Assembly: GCA_965249455.1 (NCBI GenBank)
Contig: OZ252236.1
Location: 310,001-374,000, forward strand
DNA from: Jiulongibacter sp024742395
Lineage (GTDB): Bacteria; Bacteroidota; Bacteroidia; Cytophagales; Spirosomataceae
Length of the DNA stretch: 64,000 nucleotides
Direction: 5' to 3'
Every line of letters starts with the position of its first letter. Positions within the stretch are counted from its first letter, which is position 1. Under the pieces are notes generated by a model, which saw only the letters and a program-made list of their open reading frames with translations, was not told the DNA's origin and did no database searches. A program made the position numbers and the translations under genes. Positions 1-9,850 of the stretch are shown here, in pieces.

Positions 1-1166
1 GGCATGTAGTCTTTAGTAATGGTTACCCCCCACTGGAACGTACCTGTGGTGGCTTTTTTCTTGCCCATCAGAATATCAAACAAAGCAGACACTGCCAATC
101 CGTCCTGACTTAAGAAAGCAATTTTTTCATCTTTAGAAACTCTGAAGCTCAGGTCTTTGAAGAGGAACTGACCTTCTTCATTCTGGTAGCTCAGGTTTTC
201 TACGTTCAGTATTTGGTCTCCTACCTCACGCTCAGGTTTAAATCCAATGTATGGGTAACGGCGAGACGAAGGCTGAATAGCCGATACATCAAGCTTATCC
301 AACATTTTCTGTCTGGCTGTGGCTTGTTTTGACTTTGCCACGTTGGCAGAGAATCTTCTGATGAAGTCCTCCAATTCTTTTTTCTTCTCTTCTGCTTTCT
401 TGTTCTGATCTGCTTTCTGACGAGCTGCCAACTGGCTAGACTCGTACCAGAAGCTATAGTTACCCCCGTAAATGCTAATTTTCTTAAAGTCTAAATCGGC
501 AATATAGGTACACACATTATCCAGGAAGTGTCTATCGTGAGAAACTACAATCACGGTATTCTTAAAGTTCATTAAGAAATTCTCTAACCATAAGATCGAG
601 TCGATGTCGAGGTTGTTGGTAGGCTCATCTAGTAAAAGAACATCAGGCTCACCAAACAGTGCCTGTGCCAGCAAAACCTTCACTTTTTCGGCCGGATTAA
701 TATCCGCCATTAATTGATGATGATACTCTTCTTTTACACCTAAACCAGAAATCAAAGCCGCGGCATCAGACTCTGCCTCCCATCCGTTCATTTCGGCAAA
801 CTCACCTTCCAGTTCGGCTGCACGGTTTCCATCTTCCTCTGTAAAATCTTCTTTCAGATAAATGGCATCTTTCTCTTTCATGATCTCAACCAATCGCTCA
901 TTACCACGCATTACTGTCTCCAGTACTGTATACTCATCAAAGGCGTTTTGATTTTGATTTAAAACAGACATTCGCTCACCCGGATCCAGGCTAACATGAC
1001 CCGTGGTAGGTTCCATATCGCCAGAGAGAATTTTGACGAAAGTAGACTTACCGGCACCGTTGGCTCCGATAAGACCGTAAACATTACCCGGAGAAAACTT
1101 AAGGTTGACCTCTTCAAAGAGAGTTCTCTTACCAAATACCTGAGATATATTACTGACTGTTAACAT
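1..1166 (-). CDS. ABC-F family ATPase (YbiT-like), 5' part, cut by window edge
   Basis: About 388 N-terminal residues of a roughly 540-residue ABC-F protein are visible; the C-terminus lies left of the window. ABC-F proteins bind the ribosome and lack membrane domains. The start is ATG at 1166 (MLTVSNISQVFG). The first ABC domain has a Walker A (GANGAGKST), a Walker B with LLLDEPTNNLD, and a switch His in VVSHDRHFL. The linker has SANVAKSKQATARQK, typical of the YbiT branch. Two sites are degenerate: the first signature reads NPAEKVKVLL instead of LSGGE, and the second Walker A region reads LSQDGLAVSALF and lacks the GKS/T. Family assignment is firm; the precise role (translation factor or antibiotic protection) is not visible. 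Confidence 0.9.
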   Translation of the reverse strand, partial: MLTVSNISQVFGKRTLFEEVNLKFSPGNVYGLIGANGAGKSTFVKILSGDMEPTTGHVSLDPGERMSVLNQNQNAFDEYTVLETVMRGNERLVEIMKEKDAIYLKEDFTEEDGNRAAELEGEFAEMNGWEAESDAAALISGLGVKEEYHHQLMADINPAEKVKVLLAQALFGEPDVLLLDEPTNNLDIDSILWLENFLMNFKNTVIVVSHDRHFLDNVCTYIADLDFKKISIYGGNYSFWYESSQLAARQKADQNKKAEEKKKELEDFIRRFSANVAKSKQATARQKMLDKLDVSAIQPSSRRYPYIGFKPEREVGDQILNVENLSYQNEEGQFLFKDLSFRVSKDEKIAFLSQDGLAVSALFDILMGKKKATTGTFQWGVTITKDYM

Positions 1167-1451
1167 AAAAATAGATTTATCTGCCCTAAAAACGGCTGCA
1201 AAGGTACGACTTTTAAAAGGCAATAAGAATTATTGTGAAATCAATCTTAGCAAACAGCAAAATATTGCTCTCTTTGCATTTCTGCCTGTTTTTTCTGCTT
1301 ATGTACCTCTGCTTTCATCACTATTTCATGAATCATTTGAAGCATTATTAGCCAAACCTCAGACATAACTTTTGCTTAACCTAAACAGCACAAAAAGTTA
1401 ACAAGGCCTTTCTTCCTTTGGCCTCTCAAATAAACCTAATTGCTAAATTTT

Positions 1452-4400
1452 ATGCTTAAAAAGCTCTACTTTAATCCAAAGGCTATCTCAGCGTTTCTCC
1501 TGCTGAGTTGCCTGTTTTTTCAGCAGTATTCGCTGATAGCCATGCCAATTGAGAACGTTCTGATGGCAGAGGTAAATCAAGTAACAGGAAAGGTTACTGA
1601 CGAAACAGGCTCCCCTATGCCTGGTGTAACCGTAGTTTTGAAGGGTACGTCTAATGGAACAATTACTGATATAGATGGTAACTTTTCAATTGATATTCCT
1701 TCAAATAATGGGGTTTTGGTCTTCTCTTTTGTAGGATATCTGAGCCAGGAAGTTACGTTAAATAATCAATCTAAGCTTAGCATTCAGCTAAGCCCGGACT
1801 CCATGTCTTTGGAAGAGTACGTGGTGGTGGGTTATGGTACAGAAAGCAGAAGAAACATAACGGCTGCAGTAGCCTCCATAGACCCTGACGAAATCAAATC
1901 TTTACCTAAAGCTAATGTGGTAGAGATGCTGGATGGCAGACTGCCCGGCGTGCAAGTGATGTCTGATAATATTCCGGGAGGAGGAACATCTTTACGTGTT
2001 CGTGGCTTTAGCACTATTAATGACAATGACCCTTTGGTAATTGTGGATGGTATCCCTGTTTCGAACGGCCTAAACAGCATCAATCCTAATGATATTGAAA
2101 CTATGCAGGTGCTAAAAGACGCTGCCTCTGCTTCAGTTTATGGATCTAGAGCTGCAAATGGCGTGGTAATTATCACCACCAAAAAAGGAGGAAATAAAGA
2201 TTCATTTCAGGTAAGCCTTGATGCATATTCAGGTGTGCAATCTCCATTTAATCAGCCAAGAATGCTGAATGCTCAGCAATACGGTGATGCCTTGTGGGAA
2301 GCCACCAAAAATGATGGCCAAACACCTTCTCATGATATTTATGGCAATGACCCTAATCAGGCAAGCATTCCTGCCTTCTTAAATAGCGAGCAAACCATTC
2401 CCAGTGCAGACACAGACTGGGTTAAAGAAATCATGAGAACAGCCCCGATTCATTCGTATAACTTATCTTTAGTGAAAGGTGGTGCCAAAGCACAAAATTC
2501 ATTAAGCCTTGGCTATTTCAATCAGGAAGGAATTATCAAGCACAGCGGTTTTGATCGTTTCTCTGCAAGGTTTAACTCAACCTACAAGCTGACCAATTTC
2601 CTGACCCTGGGAGAGAATATTGGTTTATCTTACAGAGATCAGGTTTCTGTGAACACAAACAGTGCCCTAGGAAGTATTATTTACAATGCATACAAATTCC
2701 CGTCAATTGTTCCTGTTACAGATATTAACGGCGTGTATGCCGGAAACCCGATCAATGATATTGCTAACCCGCTGGGTTCGCTATCAAGAGGTAAAGACAA
2801 CAACCAAAAGCGAATTCAAGCCTTGGGAAATGTATTTGCCAGTATCAACATTGACAATTTTGTCTTTAAGTCTGTACTCGGAATTGACTTTGAGAATTAC
2901 AACATCAGAAGCTTCTCCCCTAAATACAACGAGATTCTTTCTATAAATAATACCAACTCTCTTAGCACCAGAAACAGCTTTAATTACCAGTCTACCTTCT
3001 CCAATACCCTTAACTACAACAACAGTTTTGGCAAACACAATGTAGACGCTTTGGTGGGTCAGGAGGCAATCAAATATTATGGTGAAAGCTTTGCTTCTTC
3101 AAGAGACAATTTTCTTTATGAAGACGCAAGCTTCAGGTACCTCACTTTTGGTACAGAAAACCAGCTAAACTCTGGCTCTGCAAACAGCTGGTCATTAAAC
3201 TCCTATTTCGGAAGAGTGAATTATAATTATGACTTGAAGTATTTATTTAGTGCTACCATACGACGAGATGGTACTTCAAGACTGGCAAAGAACAAATACG
3301 GAACTTTCCCTGCTTTCTCTTTGGGATGGAGACTTGACAGAGAAGAGTTCTTTAACCTGGGCAATAACTTCTCTTCCTTCTTAGTGAGAGGTAGCTGGGG
3401 GCAAACAGGTAACCAAAGCATCTCTTCTTACGCTACAGTAGATAGCTATACCAACAATAACGCCAACTCTGATTATGCTCTTGACGGCTCACAAGGCTCA
3501 GTATACACCGGATTGACTCAGTCCAGGGTTCCCAATCCTAATTTAAAGTGGGAAACCACAAACCAGCTTTCAATAGGTTTAGACTTAGGTTTCTTTAGCG
3601 ACAAATTAAATATCACTGCCGACTACTTTGACAAGGTTACCAATGACATCTTAGTGTACAATGCGGTGCCACTTACATATGGTGGAACTAACGACGGTCA
3701 GTGGATTAATGATGGTAAAATGAGAAACCATGGTTTCGAGTTAGACCTAAACTACGCCGACAATTTCGGTGATGTAAACTACAGGATAGGCCTGAATCTA
3801 ACCAGCCTGAAAAATGAGCTTACTGAACTTAACAATGTCACTTATTTAGGGATTCCAAGCTCTACGCTTCACTCAGTAAACTTTGATCAGGAAGTGACAC
3901 GAAGCACAGTAGGGCAGCCAATTGGCTCTTTCTTTGGTTACGAAGCAGACGGCATATTTAAAAATGCCGGTGAGGTAGACAGCCATGGTATTCAGCCAAA
4001 TGCACAGCCGGGCGATATCCGATTTAAAGATATCAACAATGACGGCAAATTAGATGACGAAGATAGAACCTATATAGGCACTCCACACCCATCTTTACTG
4101 CTAGGCTTAAATTTAAACTTTGAGTATAAAGGTTTTGATCTTGGTTTGTTTTTTAATGGAAGTTTCGGAAACGACATTTATAACCTGACTAAGTATAATG
4201 CTCTTTTCTTTAATCAGGCCGCATACAATAAAGACGTAGCCATTCTTGACGCCTGGAGTGAAAGCAATCCGGACTCAAACATCCCAAGACTTTCTCTGGA
4301 TGACCCCAACAATAACATCAGACCTTCGTCTTACTTTATTGAAGATGGCTCTTATGTGAAACTGAATAACCTTCAGTTAGGATACACCGTTAATTCGCTG

Positions 4401-4595
4401 AAAACTAAAAACGTAGGCTTAAGGATTTATAGCCAGGTGAGCAATGTGTTTACTATCACTAAGTACTCCGGTCTTAATCCGCAGATAGGTCTTCAAAGCT
4501 ATTCTGCCAGTAACCGAAACCTTGATATTGGTGTAGATCGAGGGCTTTATCCACCATCAAGAACAATTGTTCTGGGCTGTAATTTGACTTTCTAA
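1452..4595 (+). CDS. SusC/RagA-type TonB-linked outer-membrane transporter
   Basis: This is the outer-membrane channel of a SusCD pair, which imports oligomeric nutrients with TonB energy. The N-terminal signal segment is hydrophobic (residues about 12-30). A carboxypeptidase-D-regulatory-like domain follows (about 43-120; GKVTDETGSPMPGV), then the TonB-box-like EEYVVVGYG, a plug domain (about 130-250, with RVRGFSTINDNDPLVIVDG and GSRAANGVVIITTKKG) and a long barrel ending in a terminal Phe (NLTF). The length of 1047 aa is usual. ATG at 1452 is chosen; a TTG four codons upstream (1440) is open but unnecessary. The SusD partner starts 8 bp after the stop. No glycosidase or peptidase lies next to the pair, so the substrate cannot be named. 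Confidence 0.96.
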   Translation: MLKKLYFNPKAISAFLLLSCLFFQQYSLIAMPIENVLMAEVNQVTGKVTDETGSPMPGVTVVLKGTSNGTITDIDGNFSIDIPSNNGVLVFSFVGYLSQEVTLNNQSKLSIQLSPDSMSLEEYVVVGYGTESRRNITAAVASIDPDEIKSLPKANVVEMLDGRLPGVQVMSDNIPGGGTSLRVRGFSTINDNDPLVIVDGIPVSNGLNSINPNDIETMQVLKDAASASVYGSRAANGVVIITTKKGGNKDSFQVSLDAYSGVQSPFNQPRMLNAQQYGDALWEATKNDGQTPSHDIYGNDPNQASIPAFLNSEQTIPSADTDWVKEIMRTAPIHSYNLSLVKGGAKAQNSLSLGYFNQEGIIKHSGFDRFSARFNSTYKLTNFLTLGENIGLSYRDQVSVNTNSALGSIIYNAYKFPSIVPVTDINGVYAGNPINDIANPLGSLSRGKDNNQKRIQALGNVFASINIDNFVFKSVLGIDFENYNIRSFSPKYNEILSINNTNSLSTRNSFNYQSTFSNTLNYNNSFGKHNVDALVGQEAIKYYGESFASSRDNFLYEDASFRYLTFGTENQLNSGSANSWSLNSYFGRVNYNYDLKYLFSATIRRDGTSRLAKNKYGTFPAFSLGWRLDREEFFNLGNNFSSFLVRGSWGQTGNQSISSYATVDSYTNNNANSDYALDGSQGSVYTGLTQSRVPNPNLKWETTNQLSIGLDLGFFSDKLNITADYFDKVTNDILVYNAVPLTYGGTNDGQWINDGKMRNHGFELDLNYADNFGDVNYRIGLNLTSLKNELTELNNVTYLGIPSSTLHSVNFDQEVTRSTVGQPIGSFFGYEADGIFKNAGEVDSHGIQPNAQPGDIRFKDINNDGKLDDEDRTYIGTPHPSLLLGLNLNFEYKGFDLGLFFNGSFGNDIYNLTKYNALFFNQAAYNKDVAILDAWSESNPDSNIPRLSLDDPNNNIRPSSYFIEDGSYVKLNNLQLGYTVNSLKTKNVGLRIYSQVSNVFTITKYSGLNPQIGLQSYSASNRNLDIGVDRGLYPPSRTIVLGCNLTF

Positions 4596-4602
4596 ATAAT
4601 TA

Positions 4603-6279
4603 ATGACGATGAATTTTAATATGAACAATATATCTAAAGTACTAGGTCTTTCGGTTTTGGCTCTGGTCACTTTTTCTTGTAGCGAAGATTTCCTTACAGA
4701 AGTACCTTATGGTGAAGTTTCACCTTCAGAAATCACAAAAGCTGAAAATGTAGAACGTGCCATTGTTTCTGCCTACAGCACCCTTAACGGACAAGTAGAT
4801 GGAGCCAGCAATGCTTATAATTCTCCGGCTTCTAACTGGAGTTTCGGAGACGTAATCTCAGATGATTCCTACAAAGGTGGTGGTGGTACTGGTGACCAAA
4901 ACAACATTCACCAAATGGAAATTTTCAATACGACGCCTACCACCTTTGATGTAAAACGCAAATGGATGGCCCTGTATGAAGGTGTTAAACGCTCAAACGA
5001 GGCTTTGAAATTATTAGAAAGATCAGAAGATTTTGATGCCAGTCTGAAAGTTCAAAGAAAAGCGGAACTTCACTTTCTTCGTGGTCATTTTTACTTTGAA
5101 CTAAAGAAGATTTATAACAGAATTCCTTACATAGACGAAACAGCTGAAACGGCTGACGACTATGCAAGATCTAATGTGGAGTTCACTTCAGAAGAGCTTT
5201 GGCAAAAAATTGAAAATGATTTTGAACTAGCCATCAGCGGTCTGCCGGAAACACAAACAGAAGTAGGCCGCCCAACAAAGGCAGCAGCAAAAGCTTATTT
5301 AGCTAAAACAGCTTTGTTTCAAAACAAATGGCAGGAAGTATATGATCTTACCTCTGACGTCATGAATGGAAATTACGCTCTGCTTGAAGACTTCAACGAT
5401 GTTTTCTTGCCTGAAAATGACAACAGCAAGGAAGTGATCTTTGCCGTACAATACTCCATAGGTGATGGTCAGCCAAGCAATTATAACGGAAGTATTGGCG
5501 ACAGGCTAACTGCCCCGGGCGGCCCACGTTACCCACAGTATGGTTTTCACAGACCTTCTCAAAACCTGGTGAATGCTTTTAAAGTAAATGAGGCGGGCAT
5601 TCCTGTTCAGAACAATATCGATATTAATGAGAATGATTTTGTAGACCCTCGTTTAGATATCACTATTGGCAGACCCGGCATACCTTACAAAGACCTGAAT
5701 ATACTTTATGAAGAATCATGGGCCAGAGATTTGGCTACTTACGGCCCTTATGCTCCAAAAAAGCGTATCGTTTCTGCCAATTCACCATTTCATGTCTTGG
5801 TGTGGCCTTATGTCAATGCCATGAATTACTATATCATCAGATATGCCGAAGTAATACTTTGGAGGGCAGAAGCCGCAGTAGAGCTAGGCAAATTAGACGA
5901 AGCTAAAGACTTGGTAAATCAGATTCGTTCAAGAGCAAAAAACTCTCAGTATGTGAAAACTCTGGACGGCTCTGCCAATGCTGCCAACTACAAAATAGAA
6001 TTGTATGAAGGTAGCTGGTCAGACCAAGAAACAGCAAGAGAAGCGGTGAGAACAGAGACACGATTAGAACTTGCTATGGAGGGACACCGTTTCTTCAATT
6101 TGGTTCGATGGGGAATCGCAGATCAGGTGATGAATGAATATTTGAGTGTTGAAAAAACAAGAAGAACTCATTTGACTAACGCGAATTTCACAAAAGGGAA
6201 AAACGAATACTTTCCCATACCTCAAGAGTACATAGACAATGTAAGTACGACAGAGGTTACTCAAAACAGCGGGTACTAA
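4603..6279 (+). CDS. SusD/RagB family nutrient-binding lipoprotein
   Basis: This is the surface lipoprotein that forms the lid of the SusC channel encoded immediately upstream. The N-terminus is a lipoprotein signal with Cys26 in LVTFSC followed by SEDFL, the common SusD start. The N-terminal SusD-like region has LHFLRGHFYFELKKIY (TPR scaffold). The C-terminal RagB/SusD domain has EVILWRAEAAVELG and a near-terminal RFFNLVRWG, all diagnostic. At 558 aa the length is normal. Met codons at positions 1, 3 and 7 are all plausible starts; the first is given. A hairpin terminator follows at 6305. Binding specificity cannot be read from the sequence. Confidence 0.96.
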   Translation: MTMNFNMNNISKVLGLSVLALVTFSCSEDFLTEVPYGEVSPSEITKAENVERAIVSAYSTLNGQVDGASNAYNSPASNWSFGDVISDDSYKGGGGTGDQNNIHQMEIFNTTPTTFDVKRKWMALYEGVKRSNEALKLLERSEDFDASLKVQRKAELHFLRGHFYFELKKIYNRIPYIDETAETADDYARSNVEFTSEELWQKIENDFELAISGLPETQTEVGRPTKAAAKAYLAKTALFQNKWQEVYDLTSDVMNGNYALLEDFNDVFLPENDNSKEVIFAVQYSIGDGQPSNYNGSIGDRLTAPGGPRYPQYGFHRPSQNLVNAFKVNEAGIPVQNNIDINENDFVDPRLDITIGRPGIPYKDLNILYEESWARDLATYGPYAPKKRIVSANSPFHVLVWPYVNAMNYYIIRYAEVILWRAEAAVELGKLDEAKDLVNQIRSRAKNSQYVKTLDGSANAANYKIELYEGSWSDQETAREAVRTETRLELAMEGHRFFNLVRWGIADQVMNEYLSVEKTRRTHLTNANFTKGKNEYFPIPQEYIDNVSTTEVTQNSGY

Positions 6280-6304
6280 ACTGGATTGGTGATATATTTT
6301 AGAG

Positions 6305-6340
6305 GGGGAAGATGGTCATTGGGCTATCTTCCCCATTCTT
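6305..6340 (+). terminator. Rho-independent terminator after susCD-like pair
   Basis: Perfect 9-bp arms (GGGGAAGAT at 6305-6313 and ATCTTCCCC at 6326-6334) enclose a 12-nt loop and are followed by ATTCTTTT. The hairpin lies 25 bp after the SusD stop and separates that pair from the GguC-like gene. Confidence 0.75.
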
Positions 6341-6405
6341 TTGTCTACCCCCTACGTAGAAAGTCTGATTTTGGTTTAACTTAGAGCTAAATCAAAAGTT
6401 TAATT

Positions 6406-7416
6406 ATGCGTTTGGTTCAGCTCATCAGCCCTATAAATGAAAGAAGAGTAGCCCTTGTAAAGGAGAATCAACTCCAATTATTGACTATTTTCAGAAATTC
6501 GTATGATCTGGTTTTTAGTGCCATTCATGGAAAAAAGAGACTTTCTGAACTGGTAGAGGCCAGTCTTACCGAGGAGTATCTTAACTATCAGGAGGTATGG
6601 GAGGGCCGTACAAACTGGAATTGGCTGCCCTGTTTTGACCACCCAAGAGATGTCAATAATTGCATGATTTCTGGTACCGGACTTACACACAAGGCCAGTG
6701 CTGAGAATCGTGATAAAATGAATGCAGCTGCTGATACGGGTTCTCAAACAGACAGCATGAAGATGTACTTTATGGGCGAAGAAGGCGGTAAACCGAAGTC
6801 TGGAGAAATAGGGGTTCAGCCAGAATGGTTTTACAAAGGCAACGGCACCATGCTCATGGGTCACTTAGACGCACTTGATATCCCGGAATATGCCCTTGAC
6901 GGCGGCGAAGAACCAGAAATAGCCGGAATTTATGTCATCGATGATGAAGGTGAGGTAATTCGGGTAGGTTTTGCCACTGGCAATGAATACTCAGATCACG
7001 TCATGGAAAAAATCAATTATCTCTATCTGGCACCCTCAAAGATCAGAATGTGCTCAATAGGCCCGGAGTTAGTCATTGACTCCTCCATCTTTGAAGATTT
7101 ATCTGGTCTGGTTAAAGTAGAAAGAGAAGGCAAAGTGCTATGGCAAAAAGAGATAAAAACAGGTGTGGTCAATATGGCACATAGTCTTGAGAATTTAGAA
7201 TATCACCATTTTAAATACAAGAATCATAGAGTACCGGGGCAGGCACATATTCACTTTATGGGCACCGGTGCATTCAGTTACGGAGCCGGAATAAAACTGC
7301 AAAACAGCGATAAAATGACTGTACACTGGCCTAAAATGGGCAAAGCCTTGGTCAATACAATTAAACAAACCGGAAAGAAACCGGAGATGGTTTCTATCAA
7401 GTCTTTAATTAAATAA
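6406..7416 (+). CDS. GguC/AraD1-like protein, FAH superfamily
   Basis: A 336-aa protein without a signal peptide. The order of elements matches the GguC family: LVQLISPINERRVALV at the start, PCFDHPRDVNNCMISGTGLTHKASA near residue 80, GIYVIDDEGEVIRVGFATGNEYSDHVME near 185, and a C-terminal GQAHIHFMGTGAFSYGAGI. The fold is expected to be that of fumarylacetoacetate hydrolase, whose acidic residues bind a divalent metal. Relatives are annotated as sugar-acid (2-keto-3-deoxy acid) enzymes, first named from a sugar-uptake locus of Agrobacterium. A cytoplasmic step in sugar-acid breakdown downstream of the SusCD pair is an inference. The stop overlaps, tail to tail by 8 bp, the end of the next gene on the opposite strand. 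Confidence 0.75.
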   Translation: MRLVQLISPINERRVALVKENQLQLLTIFRNSYDLVFSAIHGKKRLSELVEASLTEEYLNYQEVWEGRTNWNWLPCFDHPRDVNNCMISGTGLTHKASAENRDKMNAAADTGSQTDSMKMYFMGEEGGKPKSGEIGVQPEWFYKGNGTMLMGHLDALDIPEYALDGGEEPEIAGIYVIDDEGEVIRVGFATGNEYSDHVMEKINYLYLAPSKIRMCSIGPELVIDSSIFEDLSGLVKVEREGKVLWQKEIKTGVVNMAHSLENLEYHHFKYKNHRVPGQAHIHFMGTGAFSYGAGIKLQNSDKMTVHWPKMGKALVNTIKQTGKKPEMVSIKSLIK

Positions 7417-8752
7417 TATCCTCTTTTCTGAAAACAGTAGTGTCACCTGGATAGGTAGGAACCACGTAATTTCCTGTATCAATCTGGACCTTGGGTAAAG
7501 CCAGAATAAGTTTTTGTTTATTAAGGTCTGATCCGAAAACATACAGTCGTTTTAACTTCGACAAGCCGCTCAAATCTAAGTCAGAAACATTTGTTTGACT
7601 TAAATTTAGCACCACCAAATTGTCATAATTATTAATCCATTGAAAACCAGAGCTTGAGGTGGTTCCTGAAAGGTTTAACTCAGTGATATTCGAGAAACTC
7701 CTTATCACCTTCACAGAAGCCGAATCTAAACTTCCTCCACCAGAATTAAACCATACAATGTTCTCAGACAAAGACGCCAAACTCTCTAAGGCCTTCTTGT
7801 CAAGCCTTTTGCCCAGCAAATTAACTTGCAGAAAAGGGCTTTCTGCCCCTACTTTAGAAATGGCTATACCAAAATCTTGTAAAGTTTTCATTGCTTGCAC
7901 ATCCACTTCTTTGACCTTTACTTCTTTTGGTAATCTCTCGTATTCTGCCTTTGGCTGTAAAGAGTGTAAAGCCAGGCTCACCTGCCCATTTTTAGGCAAA
8001 TCTTTGACTTTCTTATCAAAACTACCGCCAGTCTCTATCCACCATTGAATGAGTATTAGCTCTTCTTTGGTAGGCTGTGGCTTACCATCTGGCGGCATAT
8101 GGTCATCGTCTTGTTTATCTAAGAGCAGCCTGCTGTATAACTCACTTTGTGCAGGTTTATGAGCTGCAATTACCTCACCACTCTCTCCCCCTTTCAGTAT
8201 CCAATCTTTCCCATCTAAACGAAGCTCACCTTTTTGTTTTTTGCCAGAGTGACACGACCAACATTTCTGAGCCAAAACCGGCTCAATAATATCCTGGTAT
8301 ACCAGAGCCTCTTCCACATCTGTTATGGCAGGCCTTTCATATACATCTGTACCTAAACTAAGGTAATTTTCTCCGTGTGTAAGACCTCCACCAAAATGAC
8401 CCGTCAAACTTAAAGTCAGTAACATCACAATCCATAAAACCCGCTCTGCAGATGTTCTTACTTCCTTAATATGAAGAACATACAAGACTATAGTCAAACT
8501 CAAAAGAGCTATGCCAGACCATTGATGTTTGAAAACAAGCTCACTGCCGTAACCTCCGCCATCTGACAAAATGTAGCCCGTTATGGCTGTGAAAACAGTT
8601 GCAGGAATACTTAATATGAGAATTATAGAAAGCGTCTCTCTAAACTGCTCCTTTCCTCGAAAAAGTAAAAATCGGAAGACCGAAGCCAATAACAGAAAGC
8701 CTATGGGCAGGTGAACCAAAAGTGGATGAAATTGTCCAATAAACTCGCTCAT
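7409..8752 (-). CDS. DUF2231 membrane / planctomycete-type cytochrome c / LRR protein
   Basis: This 447-aa protein has three parts. Residues 1-125 contain four membrane helices with the DUF2231 pattern FHPLLVHLPIGF. Residues about 150-245 are a planctomycete-type cytochrome c (PSCyt1) domain with a single heme site CWSCH (164-168) and a possible axial Met in DDHMPPDGKP. Residues about 330-430 form leucine-rich repeats (ITELNLSGTTSS, LVVLNLSQTNVS). It is therefore an inner-membrane-anchored monoheme protein facing the periplasm with a protein-binding tail. It overlaps the upstream TIM-barrel gene by 4 bp (start inside its stop), so the two are translationally coupled. The redox partner is unknown. 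Domain calls are firm; the function is not known. Confidence 0.85.
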   Translation of the reverse strand: MSEFIGQFHPLLVHLPIGFLLLASVFRFLLFRGKEQFRETLSIILILSIPATVFTAITGYILSDGGGYGSELVFKHQWSGIALLSLTIVLYVLHIKEVRTSAERVLWIVMLLTLSLTGHFGGGLTHGENYLSLGTDVYERPAITDVEEALVYQDIIEPVLAQKCWSCHSGKKQKGELRLDGKDWILKGGESGEVIAAHKPAQSELYSRLLLDKQDDDHMPPDGKPQPTKEELILIQWWIETGGSFDKKVKDLPKNGQVSLALHSLQPKAEYERLPKEVKVKEVDVQAMKTLQDFGIAISKVGAESPFLQVNLLGKRLDKKALESLASLSENIVWFNSGGGSLDSASVKVIRSFSNITELNLSGTTSSSGFQWINNYDNLVVLNLSQTNVSDLDLSGLSKLKRLYVFGSDLNKQKLILALPKVQIDTGNYVVPTYPGDTTVFRKEDII

Positions 8753-9648
8753 GAATACCTATTTCTTATTAGTTTCATCATGTGTACATTAATATCCCAT
8801 TGATTGGCCACCGGCTGTTTAGTATACGGCAAGGTAGGCAGGTAGTTTGGTGGGCCAAATTCTGAAAGGAAGGTTACACTTTGAGCTCCGGCTTTTATTC
8901 GGTTTTCTACCACAGTATCCCACCAGTTAAGGTGATGCTGCAGCACCTCTTTCCACTCCGGGGCTCTGGGGTCATTCACCTGAGGGCCTTCCTGATGCCC
9001 TACCCGTAAATGAATATGCCTTGTTCTTTCTAATGCCAATTTTACGTTTTCCGGCTGATCCTCTAGCAGCGACTCATGTACGTTTGTCCAATGAGAAATA
9101 TCTAAAGTTAGGGTCATCTCCTTGTTTTTGATTAAGAAATCTCTGGTTAATGGTGCTGAATAGCACATTCTGCCACGATGAGTTTCATGGGTAATTTCTA
9201 TACCCGTTTCTGCAGCTTTCTTCAGGGTATATTCAATGATTTCCTGATTTTGTTCTGTAGAAAAATAATCTTTGCCTGAGTGGCAATTGATATAGAGCGG
9301 CTTCTGGAAATTCTGATCTGTTGCTCCGTCAAGATTGGATTTGAACTCTTCAACGTGCTTCTTGAAATCTGGCCCATTTCCACTAACCAGAAAGCCCACA
9401 GCCAGAGAGTGCTTTTGTAAGGCATCAAATAATTTTTCCGGCTGATTTTTATGAGCTGACCACCAGACTTCAATTCCATCGTACCCTTCAGCCTTTGCGG
9501 CAGAACAGAATTCTTCCAGACTCCCCTTAAACCCCCAATCAGTGGCCATCATGATTGGCTTTATTTTAAGGTTGGGTTTGGATTCCATCTTAAGATTCAG
9601 GATAGCTGAACTTGCCATGCTGCTTTTGATAAAATTTCTGCGGTTCAT
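8749..9648 (-). CDS. Exported sugar phosphate isomerase/epimerase-like TIM barrel protein
   Basis: A 299-aa AP-endonuclease-2/xylose-isomerase-like TIM barrel. The N-terminus MNRRNFIKSSMASSA has a twin-arginine type signal, typical of periplasmic sugar-modifying proteins of Bacteroidota and Planctomycetes. Core motifs include EGYDGIEVWW (residues about 55-64), INCHSGKDYF, ITHETHRGRMCYSAP and TLDISHWTNVHES, which hold the acidic and His residues expected to bind a metal, and LRVGHQEGPQV further on. The start ATG at 9648 gives the signal directly. It is coupled by a 4-bp overlap to the downstream cytochrome/LRR gene, which suggests a shared periplasmic role in carbohydrate oxidation or isomerisation. 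The substrate is unknown. Confidence 0.8.
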   Translation of the reverse strand: MNRRNFIKSSMASSAILNLKMESKPNLKIKPIMMATDWGFKGSLEEFCSAAKAEGYDGIEVWWSAHKNQPEKLFDALQKHSLAVGFLVSGNGPDFKKHVEEFKSNLDGATDQNFQKPLYINCHSGKDYFSTEQNQEIIEYTLKKAAETGIEITHETHRGRMCYSAPLTRDFLIKNKEMTLTLDISHWTNVHESLLEDQPENVKLALERTRHIHLRVGHQEGPQVNDPRAPEWKEVLQHHLNWWDTVVENRIKAGAQSVTFLSEFGPPNYLPTLPYTKQPVANQWDINVHMMKLIRNRYS

Positions 9649-9689
9649 AGGGTTGTTTTAATACGCTGTTAAACCCCAATGGGCTTTAT

Positions 9690-9716
9690 AAATTGTGAGG
9701 CATCGTCTCACAATTT
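9690..9716. repeat. Perfect 10-bp inverted repeat (hairpin or operator)
   Basis: Arms AAATTGTGAG (9690-9699) and CTCACAATTT (9707-9716) flank a 7-nt loop. It lies 42 bp upstream of the TIM-barrel gene start and 135 bp past the end of the AAA ATPase gene, both on the minus strand. No clear U-run follows, so an operator or a dispersed palindrome is as likely as a terminator. The rest of 9649-9850 holds nothing recognisable. Confidence 0.5.
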
Positions 9717-9850
9717 CAAGTTAAAAAATGTACTGAACAATTTGATACAAGACTTGCCTCAATGTCCCAAATCCATTTCTGATTGAATGACATAATTTCA
9801 AAATTAACCGAATTCCGTTTCGTAATTTTAACTACATTTTCCTTAACTAA

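Noticed and set aside
6478..6864. 128-codon open frame on the minus strand
   Set aside because: It lies fully within the GguC-like gene, has no family likeness and a Cys/His-rich composition typical of antisense shadows.
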